From positions 1-64,000 of the forward strand of contig NZ_NNBJ01000017.1 of assembly GCF_002803085.1 (NCBI RefSeq): a DNA stretch of 64,000 nt, given 5' to 3'. Shown here in pieces: positions 23,944 to 31,959 of the stretch. The notes below the pieces were generated by a model. The model had not been told where the DNA came from. It saw only the letters and a list, made by a program, of their open reading frames with translations, and made no database searches. Source of the DNA: Streptomyces sp. CB01201. GTDB lineage: Bacteria; Actinomycetota; Actinomycetes; Streptomycetales; Streptomycetaceae. Each line of letters begins with the position of its first letter. Position 1 is the stretch's first letter. The translations under genes and the position numbers were made by a program.

Positions 23944-25082
23944 GGGGCACCCGCCTCCGCGCGCAGGGCGGCCGCGCGGCGCACCGCCGCCACCGTCGGA
24001 TCCGCCGGGTCGCCCGACTCGCCGCGCGCGGCCGCGAGGACCTCTCCGACGGTCGTCAGGGAGCCGAGCTCGCCGCGCAGCGAGCGGCCGAGGGCGGTCA
24101 CCGTGCCCTCGTCGCGGGCCCGGCCCCGGCAGTGGAAGGCCAGCTCGCAGGCGGCCAGGCACTCCGGCGCGTACACCGCGGGCACGGCCTCGACCGCCGT
24201 GGCGAGGGACGCGCCGGACTGGCCGTCGAGATCGAACGTGGTGCCCGGGGGCAGCTCGTCCGCGATGTCCTCGATCCGGGCCAGGCGCGTCAACTGCCGC
24301 CGGGTCACGGCGAGTTGCTTGCGTACGTCGATGACGGAGGCGGTCGGCAGATTGGAGAAGTCCTTGGGGCAGACGAGGAGCACCGAGTGGTCCACCGAGG
24401 CGCCCTTGGTGAGCACCGCGACCCGCTCCAGGGCCAGCACGTACACCGCGGACTGGCGGGCGGCCGCGCCGACCTTCGACGCGTCGGCCGCCGCGTCGAT
24501 CATGGGGAAGGACTTGATCTCGACCACCGTCCAGCGGCCGTCGGGGTGGACCACCACGGCGTCCGGCTCCAGGTAGGCGGGGGAGCCCGCGACCTCCAGG
24601 GCCAGCATCGGATGGTCGAGCAGCGCCCAGCCGCCCGACTCGGTGGCCTCGCGCAGGGCGAGCGCGGTGCGGGCCGCGCGGCCCTCGGGGCCGGCCGCCG
24701 CGAGATCGGGGGTGAGGGCCTGGCCCGGCGGTTCGGCGCCCGCGCCCATCCGCTCGTGCAGCAGGCGCAGCAGCTCGGTGCCGCCGTCGCCCTTCACCTT
24801 CGCCTCGAAGGCGTTGCCGCGCATGAAGGCGAACTGGGACTGGCCGAAGGCCGCCGACGGCGAACCGATCGCCTCGGCGAGCGCGCCCTTGTCGACCCCG
24901 GCGCCGTCCAGCAGGGCGCGTCTGCGGCAGCCCGGGTTCGCGGCGAGGGCCGCGAGCGCCCGTGCGTCCAGCGGCCGGGCCGGGGTGGCCGGGCCGCGCA
25001 GTTCAGCGAGCCGTCGACGGAGCGCCGTCGTCGGCTTCTGCTCGGGTGTCGGAGGACGTCCGCTGCCCAGGGATTCGCTCAC
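23934..25082 (-). CDS. Predicted Fe-S cluster PD-(D/E)XK nuclease (RecB/Cas4-like)
   Basis: A likely DNA exonuclease. Counting from GTG 25082 (382 residues): RGNAFE (around residue 93), EPDAVVVHPDGRWTVVEIK with Asp174, Glu188 and Lys190 as the PD-(D/E)XK site, and RQSAVYVL giving the QxxxY motif (Gln210, Tyr214) of RecB-type nucleases. Cys52 (NPGCRRRALL) and a C-terminal trio (Cys308, 312, 318 in CLAACELAFHC) have the spaced 1+3 arrangement that holds a 4Fe-4S cluster in Cas4, AddB and Dna2. The start is uncertain (TTG 25112 and GTG 25106 are also in frame). It overlaps the PAP2 gene upstream by ~80 nt and the 529-residue protein downstream by 10 nt. No cas gene or array is nearby. Confidence 0.75.
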   Translation of the reverse strand: MSESLGSGRPPTPEQKPTTALRRRLAELRGPATPARPLDARALAALAANPGCRRRALLDGAGVDKGALAEAIGSPSAAFGQSQFAFMRGNAFEAKVKGDGGTELLRLLHERMGAGAEPPGQALTPDLAAAGPEGRAARTALALREATESGGWALLDHPMLALEVAGSPAYLEPDAVVVHPDGRWTVVEIKSFPMIDAAADASKVGAAARQSAVYVLALERVAVLTKGASVDHSVLLVCPKDFSNLPTASVIDVRKQLAVTRRQLTRLARIEDIADELPPGTTFDLDGQSGASLATAVEAVPAVYAPECLAACELAFHCRGRARDEGTVTALGRSLRGELGSLTTVGEVLAAARGESGDPADPTVAAVRRAAALRAEAGAPCR

Positions 25083-25890
25083 CCGCCGAAGTCTCGCATC
25101 CGGCACTGACAATCGAGGAGCCAGTGGCGGAAGAGGCGGGTGCGAAGCGGGTCCGTACGCGCTCCGCGAGCCGCAGCAGGGGCCGCGAGAGCAGCAGGCC
25201 GAGGCCCATCACGGCGACGCCCGCGACCGCGTCGAGCAGATAGTGGTTGGCCGTGCCCATCACCACGAACGTGATCGTCAGCGGATAGGCGACGGCGGCG
25301 ATCCTGGTGATCCGGCTGCCGCCGAACCGCCACAGCATCACCCCGCACCACAGGGCCCACCCGACGTGCAGGCTGGGCATCGCGGCGAACTGGTTCGTCA
25401 TGCCGCCGAGCCCGCGCGGCGCGCTGGCCTCGCCGCCCCACCAGCCGTGCGAGCTGTACTGGGCCATCGTGTCGGTGAAGCCGTGGACCGCCGGGAGCAG
25501 CCGGGGCGGGCAGGTCGGCAGGAAGGTGAAGCCGATCAGACCGAGCAGGGTCGAGGTCATCAGCCAGCCGCGGGCCGCCCGGTACTGCGTGGGGCGGCGG
25601 CGGAACATCCAGATCAGGACGGCCGGGGTGATGACGTAGTGCAGCGAGGCGTATATGAAGTCGGCGGGTATGCCCAGGGCCGGGGTGTGCGTGAACAGCC
25701 GGTTCAGCGGGTGCTCGGCGTTGAGGTGGAGGACCTTCTCCAGGCGCAGGATGGACAGGCCGTGCTCGACGGCCCGCGCCTCGTCACCGCGTACGATCAG
25801 CCGACCGAGCGTGTACGCCCCGTAGATGAGCGCGATGAGTGGGAGTTCGGTCCACCAGCGCGGTCGCGTGGCGTGCTGCGGCGGCTGCAT
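25003..25890 (-). CDS. PAP2-superfamily membrane phosphatase / phosphotransferase
   Basis: 295 residues from ATG 25890. About six membrane segments hold the PAP2 motifs: NQFAAMPSLHVGWALWCG (the PSxH box) and GTANHYLLDAVAG (the SRxxxxxHxxxD-like box). The layout resembles Aur1/Ipt1-type inositol-phosphate transferases and lipid phosphatases. The C-terminal ~40 residues are soluble and low-complexity, and overlap the start of the nuclease gene on the same strand. It probably acts on a phospholipid or polyprenyl phosphate at the membrane. Co-transcription with the nuclease-helicase genes is likely from the overlap; a functional link is not evident. Confidence 0.83.
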   Translation of the reverse strand: MQPPQHATRPRWWTELPLIALIYGAYTLGRLIVRGDEARAVEHGLSILRLEKVLHLNAEHPLNRLFTHTPALGIPADFIYASLHYVITPAVLIWMFRRRPTQYRAARGWLMTSTLLGLIGFTFLPTCPPRLLPAVHGFTDTMAQYSSHGWWGGEASAPRGLGGMTNQFAAMPSLHVGWALWCGVMLWRFGGSRITRIAAVAYPLTITFVVMGTANHYLLDAVAGVAVMGLGLLLSRPLLRLAERVRTRFAPASSATGSSIVSAGCETSAGERIPGQRTSSDTRAEADDGAPSTAR

Positions 25891-26094
25891 CCGGCAGGTT
25901 CCCCCAACTGGTCCTCGGGCTGCCCGCTCGGGGCCTCCGGGTTTTCGACGTGCGTTCAACCGTACGGTGTAAGTGATGACCTTCACGCAGCACCCCGGCG
26001 TTCGGGACAGACGCCCAGGTCCGGCTCCTGGTTGCTTCGGGACGTGCGCGATGATGGTTATGGAACATTTCGTACGGATCGGGAGATAGCACTC

Positions 26095-26700
26095 ATGGCA
26101 GCCGCCGCACCGCGCATCCTGCTGGCCCGGCACGGGCAGACCGAGTGGTCGCTCGCGGGCAAGCACACCGGCCGGACCGACATCCCCCTCCTGGAGGAGG
26201 GCCGGCGCGGCGCGAAGCTGCTCGGGGAGCGGCTGCACCGGGAGCCGTGGGGCGGGCTGCCCGGCGTCGAGGTCCGCACCAGCCCGCTCGTGCGGGCGTC
26301 CGAGACGTGCGAGCTGGCCGGGTTCGCGGAGCGGGCCGAGCCGTGGGACGCGCTGATGGAGTTCGACTACGGCGCGTACGAGGGCATGGCGCCGCCCGAG
26401 ATCCAGGCCGTGCGGCCCGGCTGGTTCATCTGGCGGGACGGGGTGCCGGACGGCGAGACCCTGGCGGAGATCGCGGCGCGGGCGGACGAGGTGGTGGCCT
26501 GGGCGCGGTCCGCCGGGCGGGACGTGCTGGTCTTCGCCCACGGGCACATCCTGCGGGTGATCGCGGCGCGCTGGCTGGGCGAGGACGTGTCCTTCGCGGC
26601 CCGCATCCGGCTCGACCCGACGTCGCTGTCGGTGCTGGGGTGGGCGTACGGGGAGCCGGCGGTTGAGCGGTGGAACGATACGGGGCACCTTGAGCGGTGA
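26095..26700 (+). CDS. Histidine phosphatase family protein (phosphoglycerate-mutase-like)
   Basis: 201 residues from ATG 26095 with GGAGA before it. The phosphohistidine motif ILLARHGQTEWSLAGKHTG is at the N-terminus. Second-arginine and acid residues are in RTSPLVRASETCEL and ALMEFDYGAYEG, and the distal His is in VLVFAHGHILRVIAARWLG. It therefore removes phosphate from a small molecule or protein; these broad-specificity enzymes cannot be assigned a substrate from sequence. Divergent from the PAP2 gene across a 204-nt promoter region, and followed by the long repeat region. Confidence 0.87.
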   Translation: MAAAAPRILLARHGQTEWSLAGKHTGRTDIPLLEEGRRGAKLLGERLHREPWGGLPGVEVRTSPLVRASETCELAGFAERAEPWDALMEFDYGAYEGMAPPEIQAVRPGWFIWRDGVPDGETLAEIAARADEVVAWARSAGRDVLVFAHGHILRVIAARWLGEDVSFAARIRLDPTSLSVLGWAYGEPAVERWNDTGHLER

Positions 26701-26756
26701 GCGGCTGTGGGGGTGCGGCTTCCTCGGTGCTGCGGGGGGCTTCTCCCCGGGCCCTG

Positions 26757-27425
26757 GGGGGTTTGCCCGCCCTCCCGCCCGTGCGGCGGATTGAAGGGCC
26801 CAGCCCCTGGGGCTCCGCCCCAGACCCCGGCCATTTTGCCCACCCGCCCGCCCGTTGCCCGGGGTTGGCTGGCCCCGGCCCCGCGGGGCTCCGCCCCGGA
26901 CCCCGGGGGGTTTGCCCACCCTCCCCCAAGCTCTTAATGAGCAGGGGGGACCCCCATCCCGTGCGGCAGGTCGAAGGGTTCGGGCCCTGGGGCTGTGCCC
27001 CAGACCCCCTGAGGGGCTGCGCCCCTCGGACCCCCCCCGGCAGGGGGCTGCGCCCCCTGCCCCCCCCGGTTCGGGGCTCCGCCCCGGACCCCGTATCGCG
27101 CCTGAACGGCGCTCGTCCTCAATCGCCGGACGGGCTGGGGATGCCTGCGCTGGCCCGCACCGAGGCCTTTAGGGGCGCGGGGAACTGCGCGAGAAGCGAT
27201 CACGGTCCGCAGACGGAAACGGGGTTGGGGGCGCGGGGAACTGCGCGAGCAACCACGCACGGTCCGCAGCTCGAAGCGGACCCAGGGGCGCGGGGAACTG
27301 CGCGACCAGCCACCCACGATCCGCACCCGAAAGAGGCGGGACCCGGGGCGCAGCCCCAGGAAACCCACCCACCCCCATTCCACCCCCGGAGGGTTGCGGG
27401 AAGGGGCGGGGAGGGGCAAAACCCG
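26757..27425 (+). repeat. Composite intergenic repeat, copy 3 (D-A-BBB-C)
   Basis: About 800 nt between two genes hold no credible gene. Modules in order: GGGGTTTGCCC blocks (26757 and 26907), D (26838-26870), GGGGCTCCGCCCC hairpins (several), A (about 27095-27145, with CGTCCTCAATCGCCGGACGG), three B units (about 27174, 27231 and 27286) and C (about 27340-27425). An extra CCCAAGCTCTTAATGAGCAG hairpin interrupts the second GGGGTTTGCCC block. Order and orientation of A-B-C match copy 1. Confidence 0.85.
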
Positions 27426-27499
27426 GGGGCCCGGCCCCACCGCACCCCGCCCCACTCCCACACAAAACTGGTCCCACCCCCACACAAAACTGGCCGCGC

Positions 27500-28936
27500 C
27501 TACACCGCCACCGCCGCCGCCCGGCGTTCCAGGAAGGCCGCCACCTCGGGGGACGCCCGGTGCGGGGCCAGGATGCGGGACGTGTCGGCCAGCATCGCCT
27601 GGATCCGGGTGGACTGGACCTGGGGGAGGAGGTCCAGGACCGCCTGTCCGGCCGCCGCGGATTCGGCGGGGGCGCCCGCCCGGGCGAGATCGTCGGCCAG
27701 CTCCGCCCGGTACAGCGCCAGGTTGCGGGCGAAGTGCGGATCCTGGAGGTCGGCCGCCCGCTGGGCATGGCGGGCCGCCCGCGGCCAGTCGCCGAGGGCC
27801 GACCAGCACTGCGCCTGGAGCATCTCCAGCTCGGCCTCCACGAAGAAGCTCATCCACTCGGGGTCGGCCGCCGCCGTGCCGCGCGCGAACTGGGCATGGG
27901 CCCGCGAGAGCGACTCCTCGCACGCCGAGCGGTCGCCGAGCCCCGCCCACCCGCCGGCCTCGCGCAGCGCGAGCAGCGACAGCAGCCGGGGCGAGCCGAG
28001 CGCCCGGGCCGCCCGGTCGCCCGCCTGTGCCGCCCGCATCGCCTCGCGCGGCCGGCCCATGTCCCGGGCCAGGAACGACATGTTGCAGAAGGCGTGCGCC
28101 TCAAGGCCCGGGTCACCGGCGAGCCGGGACGTGGCGAGCGCCTCCGCGTAGTGCGAGCGCGCCTCGCCGAAGCGGCCCGAGTCGTGCGCCAACCAGCCGA
28201 CGGAGATGGCCAGTTCGCCGGCGCCGGCGTGCAGCCGTTCCTGGGTGGCGGCGCGGGCGGCGCTCGCGTCGAGCAGGGCGTAGGCGGTGCGCAGCGGCTG
28301 AGCGGCCCGCTGGTAGAGGCCGTCGGCGCCGTGCTGGTCGTCCAGGAGCCTGATCCTGCGGACCGCCTCCTCGACGGCGCTCACCTCGGCCTCGCCGACG
28401 CGCTGGACGGCATGGGCGGTTGCCGGGCCGAGGCCCAGCGAGACGGCCGCCACGGTGGCGGTGGAGCCCGTCATGAATGCGCGACGCAGCACGTCGCTCT
28501 CCTCGTGGTTCTGGTGGTGATGGTGATGGTGGTGGGATGCGTCGTGCGGGGGCGGGGCGGTGGGGCGGGGTGTGAGACGGAGCAGGGGCGCGCCGGACGT
28601 CGGGCGCGCACCTCGGCCCCGTACCGTCTCCCTCGTCGAGAACCCCAGATCCGTCAGGGTCAAACCCGGGAACATGTACCGAAATACTCGCTCGTAGGCG
28701 TAATTGGGACAGCGGATCTCGCCGTTCTCCACGCGCCCGATGTAACGGGCGTCGCAGGCGACCTGCTCGCCGATCTCGCGCGCGGCGCGACGGACCGCGG
28801 CCGCGAACTCGCCCGGTGAGCGGGTGCCCCTCAACTGCCGGAAGGCCAGGTTGGGTTCCCGTGTGAGCCGACCCGGACTCTGCGGGGTCCGCGTGTTCAC
28901 CCGGGGGTCTGCCTGGGGATCTGGTGACGACGCCAT
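27500..28936 (-). CDS. Helix-turn-helix regulator with C-terminal TPR-like domain
   Basis: 478 residues from ATG 28936. The N-terminal XRE-type HTH (FAAAVRRAAREIGEQVACDARYIGRVENGEI...) is followed by a variable linker with a run of seven histidines. Then comes an internal twin-arginine-like hydrophobic stretch (LRRAFMTGSTATVAAVSLG), and finally helical repeats of the TPR type (about 260-470). Such proteins are abundant in Streptomyces and tune differentiation and secondary metabolism; targets are unknown. It is divergent from a small unknown protein, a pairing that suggests a functional couple. A GTG at about 28895 could also start the protein. Confidence 0.78.
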   Translation of the reverse strand: MASSPDPQADPRVNTRTPQSPGRLTREPNLAFRQLRGTRSPGEFAAAVRRAAREIGEQVACDARYIGRVENGEIRCPNYAYERVFRYMFPGLTLTDLGFSTRETVRGRGARPTSGAPLLRLTPRPTAPPPHDASHHHHHHHQNHEESDVLRRAFMTGSTATVAAVSLGLGPATAHAVQRVGEAEVSAVEEAVRRIRLLDDQHGADGLYQRAAQPLRTAYALLDASAARAATQERLHAGAGELAISVGWLAHDSGRFGEARSHYAEALATSRLAGDPGLEAHAFCNMSFLARDMGRPREAMRAAQAGDRAARALGSPRLLSLLALREAGGWAGLGDRSACEESLSRAHAQFARGTAAADPEWMSFFVEAELEMLQAQCWSALGDWPRAARHAQRAADLQDPHFARNLALYRAELADDLARAGAPAESAAAGQAVLDLLPQVQSTRIQAMLADTSRILAPHRASPEVAAFLERRAAAVAV

Positions 28937-29167
28937 GGCTGGACAGCTCTCTCTGGCGGGGTGATGCGGGCAAGAACGTACCTGCTGTGACGGGTTGTTC
29001 ACACAGTGTTTGCGTACAAACCGGATATCTCACCCACGATCCGCCATGAACTGCCATCCTTTGCGGCGGCGTGCCGCCGTTCCCCTTGACGCGCAAGGGC
29101 GTTGAACCCCGTGGAGAGCACCAGATACACCGCGCGACGCGGAGGGCTTGCCTTGTTGGAGGACTGC

Positions 29168-29653
29168 GTGAACACCGATACCGACCTCGACTTCACCGTC
29201 TCCGGTACGCAGACGACGACCGTCCGTCATCCGCACTCACCCCAGGCGAGCGCGCCGCCGGCCGCCTCCTGCGGCGCCGCCGAGGAGCCCTGCGACCTGG
29301 TGACCGTGCCCGCCCGGCAGGGTCTGGAGGCCGTCGACATCATCCGCCGTGGCGCCGCCCCGGCCGCCGTCGGCCCGGTCCTGCACGACGGCGCCTGTGA
29401 CACCCTCGGCTTCCTGGTGCCCTCGGGCACCGCCGCCGCCTGGGACGTGCCGGGCAGCGCCTGTACGGAGACCAACGGGCGCGGCCTGCGCATCGAGGGC
29501 CTGCCCGCCGCGCCCCCCGTCACCGGCTCGGGCTGGCTGCTGCCGCCGAACACCACCGAGGTCACCGACCCGGGCCTGCTGCGCGCGGCCCTGGGCGAGG
29601 CGGCCCGGATGATCGAGGCGGCCGACGGCATCCGCGAGGCCGAGGGCCGCTGA
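29168..29653 (+). CDS. Unknown 161-residue protein divergent from the HTH-TPR regulator
   Basis: GTG 29168 has GGAGG 5 nt before it, which fixes the start. The N-terminal third is acidic and polar (VNTDTDLDFTVSGTQ). The rest has a compact core: CDLVTVPARQGLEAVDIIRR, GPVLHDGACDTLGFLVPSGT, GRGLRIEGLPAAPPVTGSGW and TDPGLLRAALGEAARMIEAA. The VLPC-like start, the 'GW-L-PP' block and the C-terminal helix resemble fragments of Prim-Pol-like Streptomyces proteins such as the one at 19621-20337, but this is only impression. No signal peptide or membrane segment is visible. I do not recognise a function. Confidence 0.68.
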   Translation: MNTDTDLDFTVSGTQTTTVRHPHSPQASAPPAASCGAAEEPCDLVTVPARQGLEAVDIIRRGAAPAAVGPVLHDGACDTLGFLVPSGTAAAWDVPGSACTETNGRGLRIEGLPAAPPVTGSGWLLPPNTTEVTDPGLLRAALGEAARMIEAADGIREAEGR

Positions 29654-29706
29654 GGGGGCCCCGGCCCGGGAAGGCGGCACCCGTCCGGGCGGTCGATAAT
29701 GGCCGG

Positions 29707-30564
29707 ATGGCGAAGAGCAGCAGGCGGCGCGGGCCGGAGCCCGTGGTCGAGACGGTGGACGGCGGCCTGGCCGAACTCATACCCGACCGGGACCGCACCG
29801 GCGGATGGACGCTGCTGCTCGACGGGGCGCCCCAGTCCCACGTGGACCTCGAAGCCCCGGAGCGGCTGACCTTCGAGTACCAGCGCCGGCTCGGCCATGT
29901 CATCGATCTCGCCGCCCCGTCCGGCCAGGCCCTGAACGTCCTGCACCTGGGCGGCGGCGCCTTCACCCTGGCCCGCTACATCGCGGCCACCCGCCCCCGC
30001 TCCACCCAGCAGGTCGTGGAGCTCGACGCGGCCCTCGTCCAGCTCGTGCGGCGGGAGCTGCCGCTCGACCCCGGGGCCCGGATCCGGGTGCGCGGCGGGG
30101 ACGCGCGGGCCGGGCTCGCCAAGCTGCCCGAAGCCTGGGCCGACCTCGTCATCGCGGATGTGTTCAGCGGGGCCCGTACCCCGGCCCATCTGACCAGTAC
30201 CGAGTTCCTCACCGATGTACGCCGGGTGCTCAAGCCGTCCGGTACGTACGCCGCGAACCTCGCCGACGGGCCGCCGCTCGCGCACCTGCGGGGGCAGATC
30301 GCCACCGCCGCCGGGGTGTTCACCGAGCTGGCCCTCGCGGCCGACCCGACGGTGCTGCGCGGCAAGCGGTTCGGGAACGCGGTGCTCGTGTGCTCGGCGG
30401 TGCCGCTGCCGGTCGCCGAGCTGACCCGCCGGATCGCGGGGGACCCGCACCCCGGGCGCGTCCAGCACGGGCGCGACCTCGCGGACTTCACGGGTGGGGC
30501 GGTCGCGGTGAGCGACGCGAGCGCGAAGCCCTCGCCGGCCCCGCCCGCCTCCGCGTTCCGCTGA
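29707..30564 (+). CDS. Spermidine-synthase-like SAM-dependent methyltransferase
   Basis: 285 residues with a Rossmann methyltransferase fold of the spermidine synthase type. QALNVLHLGGGAFTLARYIA is the nucleotide-binding glycine loop, STQQVVELDAALVQLVR holds the acidic ribose-binding residue, RVRGGDARAGLAKL the adenine-pocket Asp, and DLVIADVFSGA follows. The usual spermidine synthase catalytic residues are not obvious, so aminopropyl transfer is doubtful and methyl transfer or a non-catalytic role is as likely. Soluble, with no membrane domain. It is followed on the opposite strand by a secreted unknown protein. Confidence 0.8.
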   Translation: MAKSSRRRGPEPVVETVDGGLAELIPDRDRTGGWTLLLDGAPQSHVDLEAPERLTFEYQRRLGHVIDLAAPSGQALNVLHLGGGAFTLARYIAATRPRSTQQVVELDAALVQLVRRELPLDPGARIRVRGGDARAGLAKLPEAWADLVIADVFSGARTPAHLTSTEFLTDVRRVLKPSGTYAANLADGPPLAHLRGQIATAAGVFTELALAADPTVLRGKRFGNAVLVCSAVPLPVAELTRRIAGDPHPGRVQHGRDLADFTGGAVAVSDASAKPSPAPPASAFR

Positions 30565-30597
30565 GGAGGAGGACGAGCGCGGGCCCGAGCCGTCCGG

Positions 30598-31179
30598 TCA
30601 GGTGTTGTTGATCTCCACCGAGGGCGGATGCCCGTTCCAGGTGCAGAACACCGACACGGTCTCGCTGCCGCGCGTGAAGGTGACCCGTATCCACTCCGTC
30701 TGGATCCAGCGCTCCATGCGCCAGCCGGACGCGGGCGTCGCCGAGACCAGTTGGGCCGAGGTGTCACCGAGGTCGAAGACGACCCGGCCGCCTGCCACGT
30801 TGTACCCCTGCACCGCGCCCGAGTTGGCCGGATTGCCCGAAGTGCCGGACGTGCCGGGCGACTTGCTCGTGGACGAGCCGGGTGAGGGCGTACGGCTGCC
30901 CGACGGCTTGCCGTCGCCCGCGTCCTTCGACGGCTTCCGGGAGGCGGGGGCGGCGGGGGACGGCGGGGGCGGGGTCTCCTTGGGGCGCCGGGTCGACGAG
31001 GCGTCCGGCGACGAACTCTGGCCGAGGCGCGCGTCTCCACTGATCGGCAGCGCGCGGGGCGGGTCGTACGCCGTGCCGGCCATCACCGTGTGGACGCCCC
31101 ACCAGGAGAGCGTCACCGCCGCTCCGGTAGCGAGCGACCACGCCAAACCGTGTACGAGTCCTCTGTGCATCCGGGCCAT
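30598..31179 (-). CDS. Membrane-anchored/secreted protein of unknown function
   Basis: About 193 residues from ATG 31179 (an in-frame ATG at 31170 is equally possible; no strong ribosome site). An N-terminal hydrophobic segment (HGLAWSLATGAAVTLSWWGV) is a signal or anchor. A long Pro/Ser/Thr/Lys linker follows, then a compact C-terminal domain (GGRVVFDLGDTSAQLVSATP, GWRMERWIQTEWIRVTFTRG, SVFCTWNGHPPSVEI) of beta character. This looks like a cell-wall-spanning sensor or binding domain. It is divergent from the two-component pair and may report to it; that is inference. Confidence 0.75.
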   Translation of the reverse strand: MARMHRGLVHGLAWSLATGAAVTLSWWGVHTVMAGTAYDPPRALPISGDARLGQSSSPDASSTRRPKETPPPPSPAAPASRKPSKDAGDGKPSGSRTPSPGSSTSKSPGTSGTSGNPANSGAVQGYNVAGGRVVFDLGDTSAQLVSATPASGWRMERWIQTEWIRVTFTRGSETVSVFCTWNGHPPSVEINNT

Positions 31180-31269
31180 ACTGCACCACGCGCCCCACCC
31201 GTGTCCCACCAGCGCCGACTCCACTCCCGCGGGGGACTTCGATCCTCCGGATGGCGTACGGTGCGGCCC

Positions 31270-31959
31270 ATGGCAAGTGTGCTCGTGGTCGAGGACGACC
31301 AGTTTGTCCGCTCCGCCCTCATCCGCCACCTCACCGAGGCCTCCCACACGGTACGGAGCGTCGGCACGGCACTTGAGGCGCTGCGCGAAGTGGCCCATTT
31401 CCGTTTCGACGTGGTCATCCTGGACCTCGGACTGCCCGATCTGGACGGGTCCGAGGCGCTGAAGATGCTGCGCGGCATCACCGACGTACCGGTGATCATC
31501 GCGACCGCGCGGGACGACGAGACGGAGATCGTGCGGCTGCTCAACGACGGCGCCGACGACTACCTGACCAAGCCGTTCTCGGTGGAGCACCTCTCCGCGC
31601 GGATGGCCGCCGTGCTGCGCCGGGCGCGTGCTACGGCCGGGGCCGAACCGCCCTCCCGGGTGCTCCAGGTCGGCGGTCTGCGCGTAGACCCGCTGCGCCG
31701 CCAGGCCGAGCTCGACGGCGCTCAACTGGACCTGACCCGGCGGGAGTTCGACCTGCTCGCCTTCCTCGCGGGACGGCCCGGTGTGGTGGTGCCGCGCAAG
31801 GAGCTGCTCGCCGAGGTGTGGCAGCAGTCGTACGGCGACGACCAGACCATTGATGTCCATCTGTCCTGGTTGCGGCGGAAGTTGGGCGAGACGGCCGCCC
31901 GGCCCCGTTATCTGCACACCCTGCGGGGCGTCGGCGTGAAGTTGGAGCCGCCGCGATGA
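31270..31959 (+). CDS. OmpR-family response regulator
   Basis: 229 residues from ATG 31270. The receiver domain has VLVVEDDQFVRSAL (acidic pocket), VVILDLGLPDLDG (phospho-acceptor Asp), IIATARDD and DYLTKPFSVEHL (Lys). The C-terminal winged helix (LDLTRREFDLLAFLAGRPGV...VDVHLSWLRRKLGE) binds DNA. The stop overlaps the start of the histidine kinase (ATGA), so the pair is coupled. The downstream chitinase gene suggests a possible target, as in other chitinase loci with two-component genes; an envelope-stress role is the alternative. Confidence 0.92.
   Translation: MASVLVVEDDQFVRSALIRHLTEASHTVRSVGTALEALREVAHFRFDVVILDLGLPDLDGSEALKMLRGITDVPVIIATARDDETEIVRLLNDGADDYLTKPFSVEHLSARMAAVLRRARATAGAEPPSRVLQVGGLRVDPLRRQAELDGAQLDLTRREFDLLAFLAGRPGVVVPRKELLAEVWQQSYGDDQTIDVHLSWLRRKLGETAARPRYLHTLRGVGVKLEPPR

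Noticed and set aside
23934..25082. Cas4 of a CRISPR system
   Set aside because: The nuclease is Cas4-like in fold, but no other cas gene and no repeat-spacer array is present in the window.
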